A stretch of DNA of 64,000 nucleotides from UMGS1696 sp045643285. GTDB taxonomy: Bacteria; Bacillota; Clostridia; Oscillospirales; CAG-272. Where the stretch lies: assembly GCA_045643285.1 (NCBI GenBank), contig JAZUKN010000102.1:62001-126000 (forward strand), read 5' to 3'. The first letter of the stretch is position 1; every line of letters begins with the position of its first letter. Position numbers and translations under genes: made by a program. Shown here piece after piece: positions 25,901-33,505 of the stretch. The notes beneath the pieces were generated by a model, which saw only the letters and a list, made by a program, of their open reading frames with translations, made no database searches and was not told the DNA's origin.

Positions 25901-26546
25901 CGAAACTCCCGAAGAAGAGTCACACGAAACCGACACACCGCAGTACGCCGATAAACAGCGCGTCAAAATAGTCGGAGTTGTCGCAAAACGTGTGATGAAA
26001 AGCACGAAAAACGGCGACAGAATGGCGTTCGTTACGATAGAAGACCGAGGCGGCTCTCTCGAAGTGCTCGTTTTTCCGAAGACAAACGAAAAATGCGGCT
26101 GGATGCTCACCGACGACGCAGTTGTGGCACTGTCCGGCACGCTCTCAAAGAGGGAAGAAGAGGACGTGAAGATCCTCGCCGAGAATATCCTGCCGCTTTA
26201 TCCCGACGCGGAAGCCGATAAACTCCCCGATCTTACGGAGCTTGACAAAACGGAGTACCGCAGAAAAACGGATGCAGAAAGGCCGCGCCCGACCCGTCAG
26301 ACGGAGAAGAACACAGCCGCAGGCGAGCCGAAGAAAATATATATCCGCGTGCCGTCGACTGAGAGCGCGGAATATAAGCGTTCGGCGGCGATCTGCGGAA
26401 TATTCACGGGGAACACGCCCGTGTCGTTCTACGCGACGGACAAAAGCGAGTATCTGACGGAGGAATTTTCGGTCACTCCGACCGATTTTGTTCTAAACGA
26501 GATTTGCGAGATAGTCGGTGAAGAAAACCTCGTCGTGAGAAGATAA
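22947..26546 (+). CDS. dnaE: DNA polymerase III subunit alpha (DnaE)
   Basis: A 1199-residue C-family replicative polymerase. The PHP domain at the N-terminus (HLHLHSEYSLLDGA, AITDHGVMYG) is followed by the catalytic palm with the metal-binding MPDFDIDFCYERR (Asp408 and Asp410) and a third Asp at 557 in GILKFDFLALR. A helix-hairpin-helix region (LSAIKGIGDGLVDKL) and an OB-fold near 1010-1085 (VKIVGVVAKRVMKSTKNG) come next. It belongs to the DnaE1/DnaE3 type rather than PolC. AAGGGGG precedes the ATG. It is the only gene between the hairpin array and the PBP gene. Confidence 0.96.
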   Translation: MGEFVHLHLHSEYSLLDGACRVSDIPKAAKKAGHSAVAITDHGVMYGVVDFYKACKADGVKPIIGCEVYVAKRSLYDKDRDFDAGYYHLVLLVKNKTGYDNLIYMVSKSFTDGFYSKPRIDTELLEAHTEGLVCLSGCLAGQIPRYIVSGEYDKAEEYACRLDKAFGRGNFYLEIQDHSLADDKVVCEGIRRIHNATGIPMVATNDAHYIEKKDAETQAVLLCIQTNSVITDGRPIGFETDEFYYKSTEEMEALFADYEDACSNTAKIADMCSFDFEFGKTKLPRYKPENGQNPDDYLRALAYSGFEKKIADGHITFDGKFTRETYEKRIEYELSVITKMGYGEYYLIVWDFVHHSKSVGIPVGPGRGSGAGSLVAYLIGITDIDSIRFDLLFERFLNPERVSMPDFDIDFCYERRDEAIAYVREKYGEDHTSQIITFGTLAARAAVRDVGRALGMSYKDVDEVARLIPRELKITIDKALEGKELNEMYRGSAEIRRLIDLSRALEGMPRHSSIHAAGVVITEEPVTSYVPVAVNNGSTVTQFDMDTVAELGILKFDFLALRYLTIIDTAEKQIREKEPDFDLTKIDTSDAETYALISSGKSDGVFQLESPGMKRMLTELKPERLDDIIAAIALYRPGPMDSIPKYIEARLNPEKIEYCTPLLKPILDVTYGCIVYQEQVMQIFREIAGYSFGHADVVRRAISKKKAGVLESERQAFIDGAKEHGVDEKDAVALFEDIVSFANYAFNKSHAAAYAVLSFRTAYLKAHYPREYESALLTSVQSYTDKLTEYINDCSKQGIRTYPPDINKSRGSFHVDGDGIRFGLSAIKGIGDGLVDKLVNEREKNGEYKDIDDFIERASKTELNKRQLEVLIKSGALDSLGVPRRRLLAVHETMLENRSPLLGGNIEGQIGLFDAGGAVSAPKPKKIEFPNLPEFTMREKLALEKESCGIYFSGHVLDDYIIGVSRVKPDEIAAIRASFRDEDEDETPEEESHETDTPQYADKQRVKIVGVVAKRVMKSTKNGDRMAFVTIEDRGGSLEVLVFPKTNEKCGWMLTDDAVVALSGTLSKREEEDVKILAENILPLYPDAEADKLPDLTELDKTEYRRKTDAERPRPTRQTEKNTAAGEPKKIYIRVPSTESAEYKRSAAICGIFTGNTPVSFYATDKSEYLTEEFSVTPTDFVLNEICEIVGEENLVVRR

Positions 26547-26639
26547 TCACATAAGAATCACCGACTGTTAACATCTGATTCAAAATTCGGGTGTATAATA
26601 GCCGATAAAGCAGAAAATCCCATAAGAAAGGCGGAAGAC

Positions 26640-29501
26640 ATGAACGGAAAGCAAAATGTCAACTGGGGCGGCGAAACCACCAAGGTCCTCGGAGCGGCAG
26701 GCAAAGTCGTGTTAAAGATATTCACATATATCCTGAACGTACTGCTCACACTCCTGCTCATCGGACTGATCACCGGTATAATCGTCGGTTCTGTTTTCGC
26801 AATATATATCAACAACTACCTTGATCTTGAAATAGACCCGTCGACGATCGTGCAGATCTCGTCCGACTCAACGACGCGCATATACTATATGAATTACGCG
26901 ACGGAGGACGACCGCATAAACCGCAACGGAACACCGATCGAGGTTGAGGATCAGCGCCTCTACGGCACGGAAAACGCGATAGCCGTGTCTTATTCACAGC
27001 TCCCGAAGAATCTCATAAACGCGTTCATTTCCATTGAGGACAAGCGTTTCTGGGATCATAACGGAGTCGACTGGATAGGCACGATGAACGGCTTCCTCGG
27101 CTTTGTCACAGGCGGCGGACGAGGCGGCTCGACTCTCACCCAACAGCTTATAAAAAACGTAACAGGTGAAGATGAAGTCACGATACAGCGTAAAGTTCAG
27201 GAGATTTTCCGCGCGATAAACCTTGAAAAAGTCAAGTCGAAGGAAGAAATTCTCGAAGCGTATATGAATATCGTCTTCTTCGGGAATAACTGCTACGGCG
27301 TACAGGCGGCGTCCAACTTCTATTTCGGCAAGGACGTGTCCGATCTCTCGCTGACCGAATGCGCGGCACTTGCGGCTATCGTCAAGAACCCGTCGCAGTA
27401 CGATCCCAAGAGACACGAGGACGACTATACGATCACCGTAAACGGCGTGGAAGTCGAAAAAGAGGGAAACAGCACACGTCGCTGGGTAATACTCAACGAA
27501 ATGAAGAAAAACGGTATGATCAACGAAGCCGAATGTACTGCGGCACAGAACGAACGGCTCACGATCTATACGCCGGATGAAGACAGCGGAAAGCTGTCCG
27601 AAGGAATGACGCTGTATTCGTGGTATACCGAAAGTATGCTCACACAGCTTCATACCGATTTAATGGAAAAGTATAACGTCGACAGCCGTACCGCGTGGAA
27701 TATGATCTACTATAACGGCTATAAGATCTATACGCCTATGGATCCCGAAGTCCAGGACACTCTCGAAGAGGTCTACGAAAACGACAGCGAATACTTTCCG
27801 CTCACCGGAAGCGGACTTCAGCCGCAGTCTGCCGCGTGTATATGTGACCCGTATACCGGCGACGTGCTCGGCATAGTCGGCGGACGCGGAGAGAAGACTA
27901 TAAACCGTGGAACAGACCGCGCAACGGTTTCGGTCAGACCGCCGGGATCGTCGATAAAACCGCTTTCCGTGTACGGCCCGGCTCTTGACGCAGGACTTAT
28001 CACATACGGCAGTGTCATCGACGATACTCCCGTTATGTTCAATTCCCGTGCAACGGGAGCGGTAGACGGAAGCGGCAATCCGATTGTTGAATACACACCG
28101 TATCCGCAGAACCTTCCCGTTATCTACAGAGGTCTTACTACTCTTCATAAGGGTATTTATCTCTCTATCAATACCGTGGCGATGAAGGTACTGCAAAAGT
28201 ACGGAGTAGATAATTCTTTCAACTTTATGAAAGAAAAGCTCCACTTTGACAGCTTAATAGATTCCGCAACTCTCTCAAACGGAGAAGTGATAACCGACCG
28301 CGGACTTGCGGCTCTTTCTCTCGGTCAGCCGAACTACGGCGTGACACTGCTCGAAATGACGGGCGCGTACTGCATCTTCCAGAACAGCGGTGTTTATAAC
28401 GAACCTGCGCTGTATCTCTATGTGACGGATGCCGAGGGCAATACTGTCATCGAGAACGAACGCGCGTCGGAGATCGTCATCAGCGAAGACAGCGCATCCA
28501 TTATGACTGTCATGATGGAAGAAGTAATGAACCAAGGTACAGGTACAGCCTGCACGCTCCGCCATACAGTCGACGTTGCCGGTAAAACAGGTACGACATC
28601 CGCAGACTTTGACAGATACTTCATGGGCTTCACACCGTACTATGTCGGCGGCGTGTGGACTGGCTACGATATTCCGCAGTCGCTCAGCTCGTTCGGCGAA
28701 AACCCGTCTCTTGTCGTGTGGGACAAGATCATGACGAAGCTCCACCAGAAATATATCGACGAAGCATCAAGCGGCGGCGAACAGCTCAAGAAATTCGAGC
28801 TTTCGTCGGGCGTTATCAAGTGTGAATACTGCATAGATTCCGGTAAGCTCTGCACCGACGCTTGCGACCTAGACCCGCGCGGAAGCCGTCACGAAACCGG
28901 ATATTTCACGAAAGAAACCGCTCCGAAGGACGAATGCGACACACACGTTGTCGTTTTGCGCGATTCAACTACAAATCTTATAGCCTCTCCGGACTGCAAT
29001 CCGGCAAACTGCTATAAGACCGCGCTTGTCAGAGTCGAAAACCGCTCGTACCCGAAAGAGATCTACGTCCAGGACGCACAGTACGTCTATAGGGAACTCC
29101 CGTCCGGTGTTGAACCGAGCGACACTCCCGGTACACCGTTCTTCGCAAATCTTCTGAAAGAGAACGAATACTGCGGCTCGTCGTATGTTGAGGTGCCGTA
29201 TAACGCATTCTGCCACTTACACTGGAAAGGTGAACAGCCCGAAGAATCGACTGATGACGTTCCCGACGACGAAGTACCCGATGAAGTCACGGACGAAACG
29301 CCCGACGACGTTGCCGATGTAACCGAGCCGGACGACGTGACCGATGTGACTGAGCCGGATGAAAAATCTTCGGATCATAACACGGAAACGCCGACGGAAG
29401 AGACTCCCGACGAAACAACCGACGAGATTTCAGATGAAGAGTCGTCCGAAACAGACGGCGACGAAACAGACGAGACGGAAAACACTCTCCCGAATTTCTG
29501 A
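26640..29501 (+). CDS. class A penicillin-binding protein (PBP1A type)
   Basis: A 953-residue bifunctional peptidoglycan synthase. A short cytoplasmic tail is followed by one membrane segment (about residues 36-62). The GT51 domain has SIEDKRFWDHNGVDWIG with catalytic Glu133 and RGGSTLTQQLIKNVT. The transpeptidase domain has PPGSSIKPLSVYG with nucleophile Ser437, SxN as SIN in LSINTVAMK, and GKTGTTSADF. A Cys-containing segment follows (CEYCIDSGKLCTDAC). The last about 90 residues are a low-complexity Asp/Glu/Thr/Pro tail with repeated DVTEPD. A TATAAT at 26594 may be its promoter. Confidence 0.95.
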   Translation: MNGKQNVNWGGETTKVLGAAGKVVLKIFTYILNVLLTLLLIGLITGIIVGSVFAIYINNYLDLEIDPSTIVQISSDSTTRIYYMNYATEDDRINRNGTPIEVEDQRLYGTENAIAVSYSQLPKNLINAFISIEDKRFWDHNGVDWIGTMNGFLGFVTGGGRGGSTLTQQLIKNVTGEDEVTIQRKVQEIFRAINLEKVKSKEEILEAYMNIVFFGNNCYGVQAASNFYFGKDVSDLSLTECAALAAIVKNPSQYDPKRHEDDYTITVNGVEVEKEGNSTRRWVILNEMKKNGMINEAECTAAQNERLTIYTPDEDSGKLSEGMTLYSWYTESMLTQLHTDLMEKYNVDSRTAWNMIYYNGYKIYTPMDPEVQDTLEEVYENDSEYFPLTGSGLQPQSAACICDPYTGDVLGIVGGRGEKTINRGTDRATVSVRPPGSSIKPLSVYGPALDAGLITYGSVIDDTPVMFNSRATGAVDGSGNPIVEYTPYPQNLPVIYRGLTTLHKGIYLSINTVAMKVLQKYGVDNSFNFMKEKLHFDSLIDSATLSNGEVITDRGLAALSLGQPNYGVTLLEMTGAYCIFQNSGVYNEPALYLYVTDAEGNTVIENERASEIVISEDSASIMTVMMEEVMNQGTGTACTLRHTVDVAGKTGTTSADFDRYFMGFTPYYVGGVWTGYDIPQSLSSFGENPSLVVWDKIMTKLHQKYIDEASSGGEQLKKFELSSGVIKCEYCIDSGKLCTDACDLDPRGSRHETGYFTKETAPKDECDTHVVVLRDSTTNLIASPDCNPANCYKTALVRVENRSYPKEIYVQDAQYVYRELPSGVEPSDTPGTPFFANLLKENEYCGSSYVEVPYNAFCHLHWKGEQPEESTDDVPDDEVPDEVTDETPDDVADVTEPDDVTDVTEPDEKSSDHNTETPTEETPDETTDEISDEESSETDGDETDETENTLPNF

Positions 29502-29512
29502 TACTAAAACCG

Positions 29513-29549
29513 AAAATCACCTCATATATTAACGTGAGGTGATTTTTTT
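29513..29549 (+). terminator. terminator of the PBP gene, also carrying the next ribosome site
   Basis: A perfect 12-bp stem AAAATCACCTCA / TGAGGTGATTTT with a 10-nt loop and a T run. Its 3' arm contains GAGGTGAT, the apparent Shine-Dalgarno site of the downstream TspO-like gene. Confidence 0.85.
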
Positions 29550-30045
29550 GCGTAATCAGTTGAAAAGGGAACTCGAATTTCTCGGAGATCATATAACGCT
29601 CGTGATACTTGCGGCGTTCCTCGCATCCGTCGGCGGAGTTTTGCTCTGGATAAACGGCGGCAGCTCGTGGTATTTCATCCGTTACGGTGCGTCCGGCGTG
29701 CCGCTCGGCGTGATCTTCTCGGTGTGGTGTATCACTTATGCTCTCGCAGGCGCGTCTGCTGCTCTTATCTGGCTCGTCTACAGCGACGGACGGTGCGGAT
29801 ACAAAAAAGCACTGCCGCTTTTTTCCGTCGCCGCGCTGTCGTATCTTTTCATGCTTGTGTGGTACGCTGTATTCTTCTGCACACGGCTGAATATCTTCGC
29901 GGCGGTCATTCTGATACTGTCGTGCGTCGCCGATATCTTTCTTTTTGTCTCGATGCGCCGCACGATGCTCACTTTTGAAGCCGCAACAGTCGTTGTTTTC
30001 GCCGTTCAGACGTATTTTGTGTATTTTTCTTTCGTATCCCCGTAA
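29548..30045 (+). CDS. TspO/MBR-like five-helix membrane protein
   Basis: About 165 residues with five hydrophobic segments. The segment VPLGVIFSVWCITYALAGASAALIW parallels the TspO signature (Pro, Phe, VW, Y, G, SAALxW), and LVWYAVFFCTRLN parallels its NxxWxxLFF part. TspO proteins bind porphyrins and related ligands. Membership here is by pattern and uncertain. TTG at 29548 is preferred as start because GAGGTG lies 6 nt upstream. The GTG at 29539 would lie inside that site. The ribosome site is buried in the preceding terminator hairpin. Confidence 0.55.
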   Translation: MRNQLKRELEFLGDHITLVILAAFLASVGGVLLWINGGSSWYFIRYGASGVPLGVIFSVWCITYALAGASAALIWLVYSDGRCGYKKALPLFSVAALSYLFMLVWYAVFFCTRLNIFAAVILILSCVADIFLFVSMRRTMLTFEAATVVVFAVQTYFVYFSFVSP

Positions 30046-30153
30046 GTTTTTCGGGAAAAGACTACCATTTCCGTATATTTTGTGATACAATATAACTGTA
30101 TTATTGTGGAATAATAATATTGTCATAACAAAAAAGAAAAACGAGGAAGAAAA

Positions 30154-30462
30154 ATGAAGCCGCTTGAAATAACCGAACAGAATTTTGATACCGAAGTTCT
30201 TCTGTCAGATAAGCCCGTACTGCTCGATTTCTGGGCGCCGTCGTGCGGACCTTGCAGAATGCTCTCTCCCGTAGTCGATGCATTCGCCGAGACGCGCGAT
30301 GACATAAAGTTCGGAAAGATCAACGTCGACGAGTGCGAAGACCTCGCCGCACGGTTTGACGTTATGAGCATTCCGCTGCTCGTCGTTGTCGAAAACGGGG
30401 AAATTAAAAAGACCTCAGCCGGCTATATTACAGAAGAACAGCTCGCCGCTCTTTTTGAATAA
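30154..30462 (+). CDS. trxA: thioredoxin
   Basis: A 102-residue cytosolic thioredoxin with active site WAPSCGPCRM (Cys31 and Cys34) and the cis-Pro segment DVMSIPLLVV. The usual WAxWCGPC has Ser instead of Trp before the first Cys. It is a disulfide reductase for general redox balance. It lies 38 nt before hslO, so two redox-stress genes are neighbours and may be co-transcribed. CGAGGAAG precedes the ATG. Confidence 0.95.
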   Translation: MKPLEITEQNFDTEVLLSDKPVLLDFWAPSCGPCRMLSPVVDAFAETRDDIKFGKINVDECEDLAARFDVMSIPLLVVVENGEIKKTSAGYITEEQLAALFE

Positions 30463-30499
30463 TACAGATTGATTAAATCAGAAAACGAAGGATCAAAAA

Positions 30500-31450
30500 A
30501 TGGCAAAAAGCATCATCAAACGCGCACTTTCGTCGGACGGCGGAGTACGCATCATATTCATCGACAGCACGGAGATAGTGCGTGAATCGTGCCGTCTCCA
30601 CCATACATCAAAGACAATGACAGCGACTCTCGGCAGAGCACTCACCGCGACCGCGCTGATGTCATCGCTTCTCAAAGATAAGGATAATTCGCTCACATTC
30701 CGCCTTGCCGGAGACGGACCGTGCGGAAACGTCGTATGCGTCGGCGACTATATGGGCAACGTCAGAGGGTACGCGGACGATATGACAGTCGAGCTTCCTC
30801 CTCACGAAAACGGAAAGCTCAACGTTGGCGGAGCAGTAGGCGGCGGTAGTATGTACGTCATAAAGGATCTCGGAATGAACGAGCCGTACGTCGGTGTGTC
30901 AAACATCGTAAGCGGAGAGATCGCCGAGGACGTAACAAACTACTTTGCGGAGAGCGAACAAACTCCGACCGTGTGCGCTCTCGGAGTCCGTGTCGACAAC
31001 GACAATATGTGCTACGCCGCCGGAGGATACCTCATACAGCTCATGCCCGGATACGAAGACCGCGATATAGATATAATCGAAACGAACGTTAAAATGGCAG
31101 GATCGGTATCAAAGCAGATTGCCGACGGACTGAGCGGAGACGAGATCATCGCCATGCTGTTCTCGGGAATGGAATTTGAACTGTTCGACGAATTTGAGGC
31201 TGAATACCGCTGTAACTGCAACGAAGACCGTTATATGCGTGCGCTTACTACGCTCAATCCGCACGACTGGAGGGAACTAAAAGACGCAGGCGAGCCTGTC
31301 GAGACGTCGTGCCTCTTCTGCGGAAAGAAGTACAGATTCGAGCTTGACGCTATAGAGGCCGCACGCCACGAAGCACTCAAGGCTAAAGCAAAAGAGATAG
31401 TCAGAGGCAAACAGGAAGCAAAAGAAGAAGGAGAGGAGAACAAACAATGA
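30500..31450 (+). CDS. hslO: redox-regulated chaperone Hsp33
   Basis: A 316-residue holdase chaperone activated by oxidation. The N-terminal domain shows the family core (LSSDGGVRIIFIDSTE, TATLGRALTATALMSSLLK, GGAVGGGSMYVIKDLGM). The C-terminal zinc centre has four Cys as CNCN (near 237-239) and CLFC (near 270-273). A basic, Glu/Lys-rich tail of about 30 residues is extra. The stop overlaps the next start by 4 nt. Confidence 0.95.
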   Translation: MAKSIIKRALSSDGGVRIIFIDSTEIVRESCRLHHTSKTMTATLGRALTATALMSSLLKDKDNSLTFRLAGDGPCGNVVCVGDYMGNVRGYADDMTVELPPHENGKLNVGGAVGGGSMYVIKDLGMNEPYVGVSNIVSGEIAEDVTNYFAESEQTPTVCALGVRVDNDNMCYAAGGYLIQLMPGYEDRDIDIIETNVKMAGSVSKQIADGLSGDEIIAMLFSGMEFELFDEFEAEYRCNCNEDRYMRALTTLNPHDWRELKDAGEPVETSCLFCGKKYRFELDAIEAARHEALKAKAKEIVRGKQEAKEEGEENKQ

Positions 31451-32088
31451 TAAAGCTCGAAAGAACATCGGTGATGAACCTCGAAAACGCCATACGAGGT
31501 GCAAGAAATCCGCTTAATAGCTGGGCGCGTTCCGACAGCGAATACGATGAAGACGGGAACTATATCCTCGGCGAAAACGACCTCTCGCTTGCACGCCGCC
31601 TTGCCGTATCGGGAAGCGATCATCGCAAATATCTCCGTATGATATTTGTTTCCGTCGATATAACCGCGCCTCTTTATTGGTGGAAAGAATACGATACATA
31701 TAAAGTCGGCACGGTCGCAAACTCCTGCTCGACGATGCACAAGATCCACTCAAAAGAGTTCTCGCGCGACGATTTCAGCCACGACAGAATGAGCGAGACC
31801 GCGCTCGCGTGCCTTGATTCCACTATATCCGTGCTTGAAGAACGCCGTCAGAAATTCAACGAAACAAAGGACACCGCGTATTGGAACGATATGATCCAGC
31901 TTTTGCCGTCGTCCTATAATCAGATGCGTACCTGCACGCTCAACTACGAAAATCTTATCAATATCTATTACGCACGCAGATACCATAAGCTCGCCGAATG
32001 GCACGGATTTTGCCACTGGATAGAGTCGCTTCCGTACGCCTCGGAGCTTATTACCACACTCAGAGAAGAAAACGCGGAAAATAAATAA
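31447..32088 (+). CDS. conserved protein of unknown function
   Basis: A 213-residue soluble protein that I cannot assign with confidence. It is translationally coupled to hslO (ATGA overlap). It is rich in Tyr, Trp and His, with conserved-looking stretches ITAPLYWWKEYDTYKVG, CSTMHKIHSKEF and YYARRYHKLAEWHGFCHWIE. Proteins with this pattern occur in Clostridia and their phages. The arrangement, with aromatic residues and a His-rich helix near an Arg-Arg pair, is loosely like flavin-dependent thymidylate synthase ThyX, but the ThyX RHR motif is not seen. No signal peptide or membrane segment is present. Confidence 0.75.
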   Translation: MIKLERTSVMNLENAIRGARNPLNSWARSDSEYDEDGNYILGENDLSLARRLAVSGSDHRKYLRMIFVSVDITAPLYWWKEYDTYKVGTVANSCSTMHKIHSKEFSRDDFSHDRMSETALACLDSTISVLEERRQKFNETKDTAYWNDMIQLLPSSYNQMRTCTLNYENLINIYYARRYHKLAEWHGFCHWIESLPYASELITTLREENAENK

Positions 32089-32112
32089 AAACATACCGAA
32101 AGGAATAACAAT

Positions 32113-33279
32113 ATGCCCGAAACCGAGACACTCGACCGGACAAAGATCGGCAGGAACGCCGGTATTGTCGGAATAGTCGTAAATCTGCTCCTGTTCGCAT
32201 TCAAGCTGATAGCGGGACTTGCGTCGGGAAGCGTGTCGATCATCGCGGACGCCGTGAATAACCTCACTGACGCAGGATCGTCGATCCTTGTTATGATCGG
32301 CTATATCATCTCGTCGAAGCCTGCGGACTCAAAGCACCCGTTCGGGTACGCGAGAGCCGAATATCTCTGCTCACTGTTCATCTCGGTCATCGTTACCGTG
32401 CTCGGAGTGGAGCTTCTCAAGTCATCTATAGAGTCGCTGAGAGCGGCACTTTCGGGTGGAGAAGCCGCAGTATTTCAGCCGGTCGCAATAATCATAATGG
32501 CGGCGGCAATAGTCGCAAAAGCACTGCTCGCGCTGTTTTATCGGACTGTGGGTAAAAAGATCAACTCCGATGCGCTCAAGGCATCCGCCGTTGACTCGAT
32601 AGGCGACGTTTGCGCGACTGCCGCCGTAATTCTCGGAATCATTCTCACTCCGGTCATCGGACCTGCGGCGGACGGCATTTTCGGCTGTATCATCGCGGTT
32701 TATATCCTCATAATGGGCGTAAAACTTATTCTTGAATCGTCGGGAACACTGCTCGGCGAAGCACCGGACGTGTCGCTCATCAAAGAGATCGCCGACAAGA
32801 TCAAAACATACGACGGCGTTCTCGGGATCCACGATCTTGTCATCCATAATTACGGTGTGAATAATTGCTTTGCTTCCGTTCACGTTGAAGTTGACGCGGA
32901 ACGGGACGTTATGGAAAGCCACGACGTCATGGACAACATCGAAGCGGATTTCCGCCGTGAGAAGGGAATACAGCTCGTCGTCCACCTCGATCCGATATCC
33001 GTAAGCGACGAAAAAACAAACACACTTCGCGCGAAAGTACACGAGATAATCGACGTGATAGCCGCTGAGTATTCGTCTCCCGTGTCGATGCACGATTTCC
33101 GCGTTGTTTTCGGTGTTTCTCACTCGAATATCATTTTCGATATAGCGGTGTCGAACGATTTTCCGCTTCAGAACAACGAGCTTGCCGAGCTTGTAAAGAA
33201 AATGATAAAAGAAAGAATCGGTGATGGATATTTCACCGTGCTGACTATAGACCGCGACTATATCACAACAAGATATTGA
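32113..33279 (+). CDS. cation diffusion facilitator (CDF) metal transporter
   Basis: A 388-residue six-helix transporter of the CDF family, which exports Zn2+, Fe2+ or Mn2+ by proton antiport. Metal-site residues lie in SIIADAVNNLTDAGSS (Asp46, Asp53) and in the second site of helix 5 (ASAVDSIGDVCAT). The loop HPFGYARAEYL follows helix 2. The C-terminal cytoplasmic ferredoxin-like domain spans about 215-300, and a further about 85 residues extend beyond the usual end. The metal cannot be told from sequence. It closes the thioredoxin-hslO stretch and is followed by a terminator. Confidence 0.93.
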   Translation: MPETETLDRTKIGRNAGIVGIVVNLLLFAFKLIAGLASGSVSIIADAVNNLTDAGSSILVMIGYIISSKPADSKHPFGYARAEYLCSLFISVIVTVLGVELLKSSIESLRAALSGGEAAVFQPVAIIIMAAAIVAKALLALFYRTVGKKINSDALKASAVDSIGDVCATAAVILGIILTPVIGPAADGIFGCIIAVYILIMGVKLILESSGTLLGEAPDVSLIKEIADKIKTYDGVLGIHDLVIHNYGVNNCFASVHVEVDAERDVMESHDVMDNIEADFRREKGIQLVVHLDPISVSDEKTNTLRAKVHEIIDVIAAEYSSPVSMHDFRVVFGVSHSNIIFDIAVSNDFPLQNNELAELVKKMIKERIGDGYFTVLTIDRDYITTRY

Positions 33280-33297
33280 TTTTTACTATTCCGAGTC

Positions 33298-33330
33298 AAA
33301 AAAAGAGCCGTACAGAACGGTTCTTTTTTT
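33298..33330 (+). terminator. intrinsic terminator of the CDF gene
   Basis: A-rich arm, GAGCCGT/ACGGTTC stem (one G-T pair), loop ACAGA region, and a seven-T tail. Confidence 0.9.
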
Positions 33331-33421
33331 GTGCAAATATAAAAAATGTTTGTGTATATATAATAAAGAAACATAATTTCAATAAAAAAAGGATTTTTAT
33401 TGTATTTTTGTAAAATAAATA

Positions 33422-33450
33422 TTGACAGATGTTTCTGATAGTGGTATACT
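33422..33450 (+). promoter_or_regulatory. promoter of the giant SLH protein
   Basis: TTGACA (33422-33427), a 17-nt spacer and TATACT (33445-33450), 55 nt before the ATG. Confidence 0.85.
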
Positions 33451-33505
33451 AAATTTTGTATACGAATACATATTTGCGTATTATAGCAATTTTCAGGAGG
33501 AAGAC

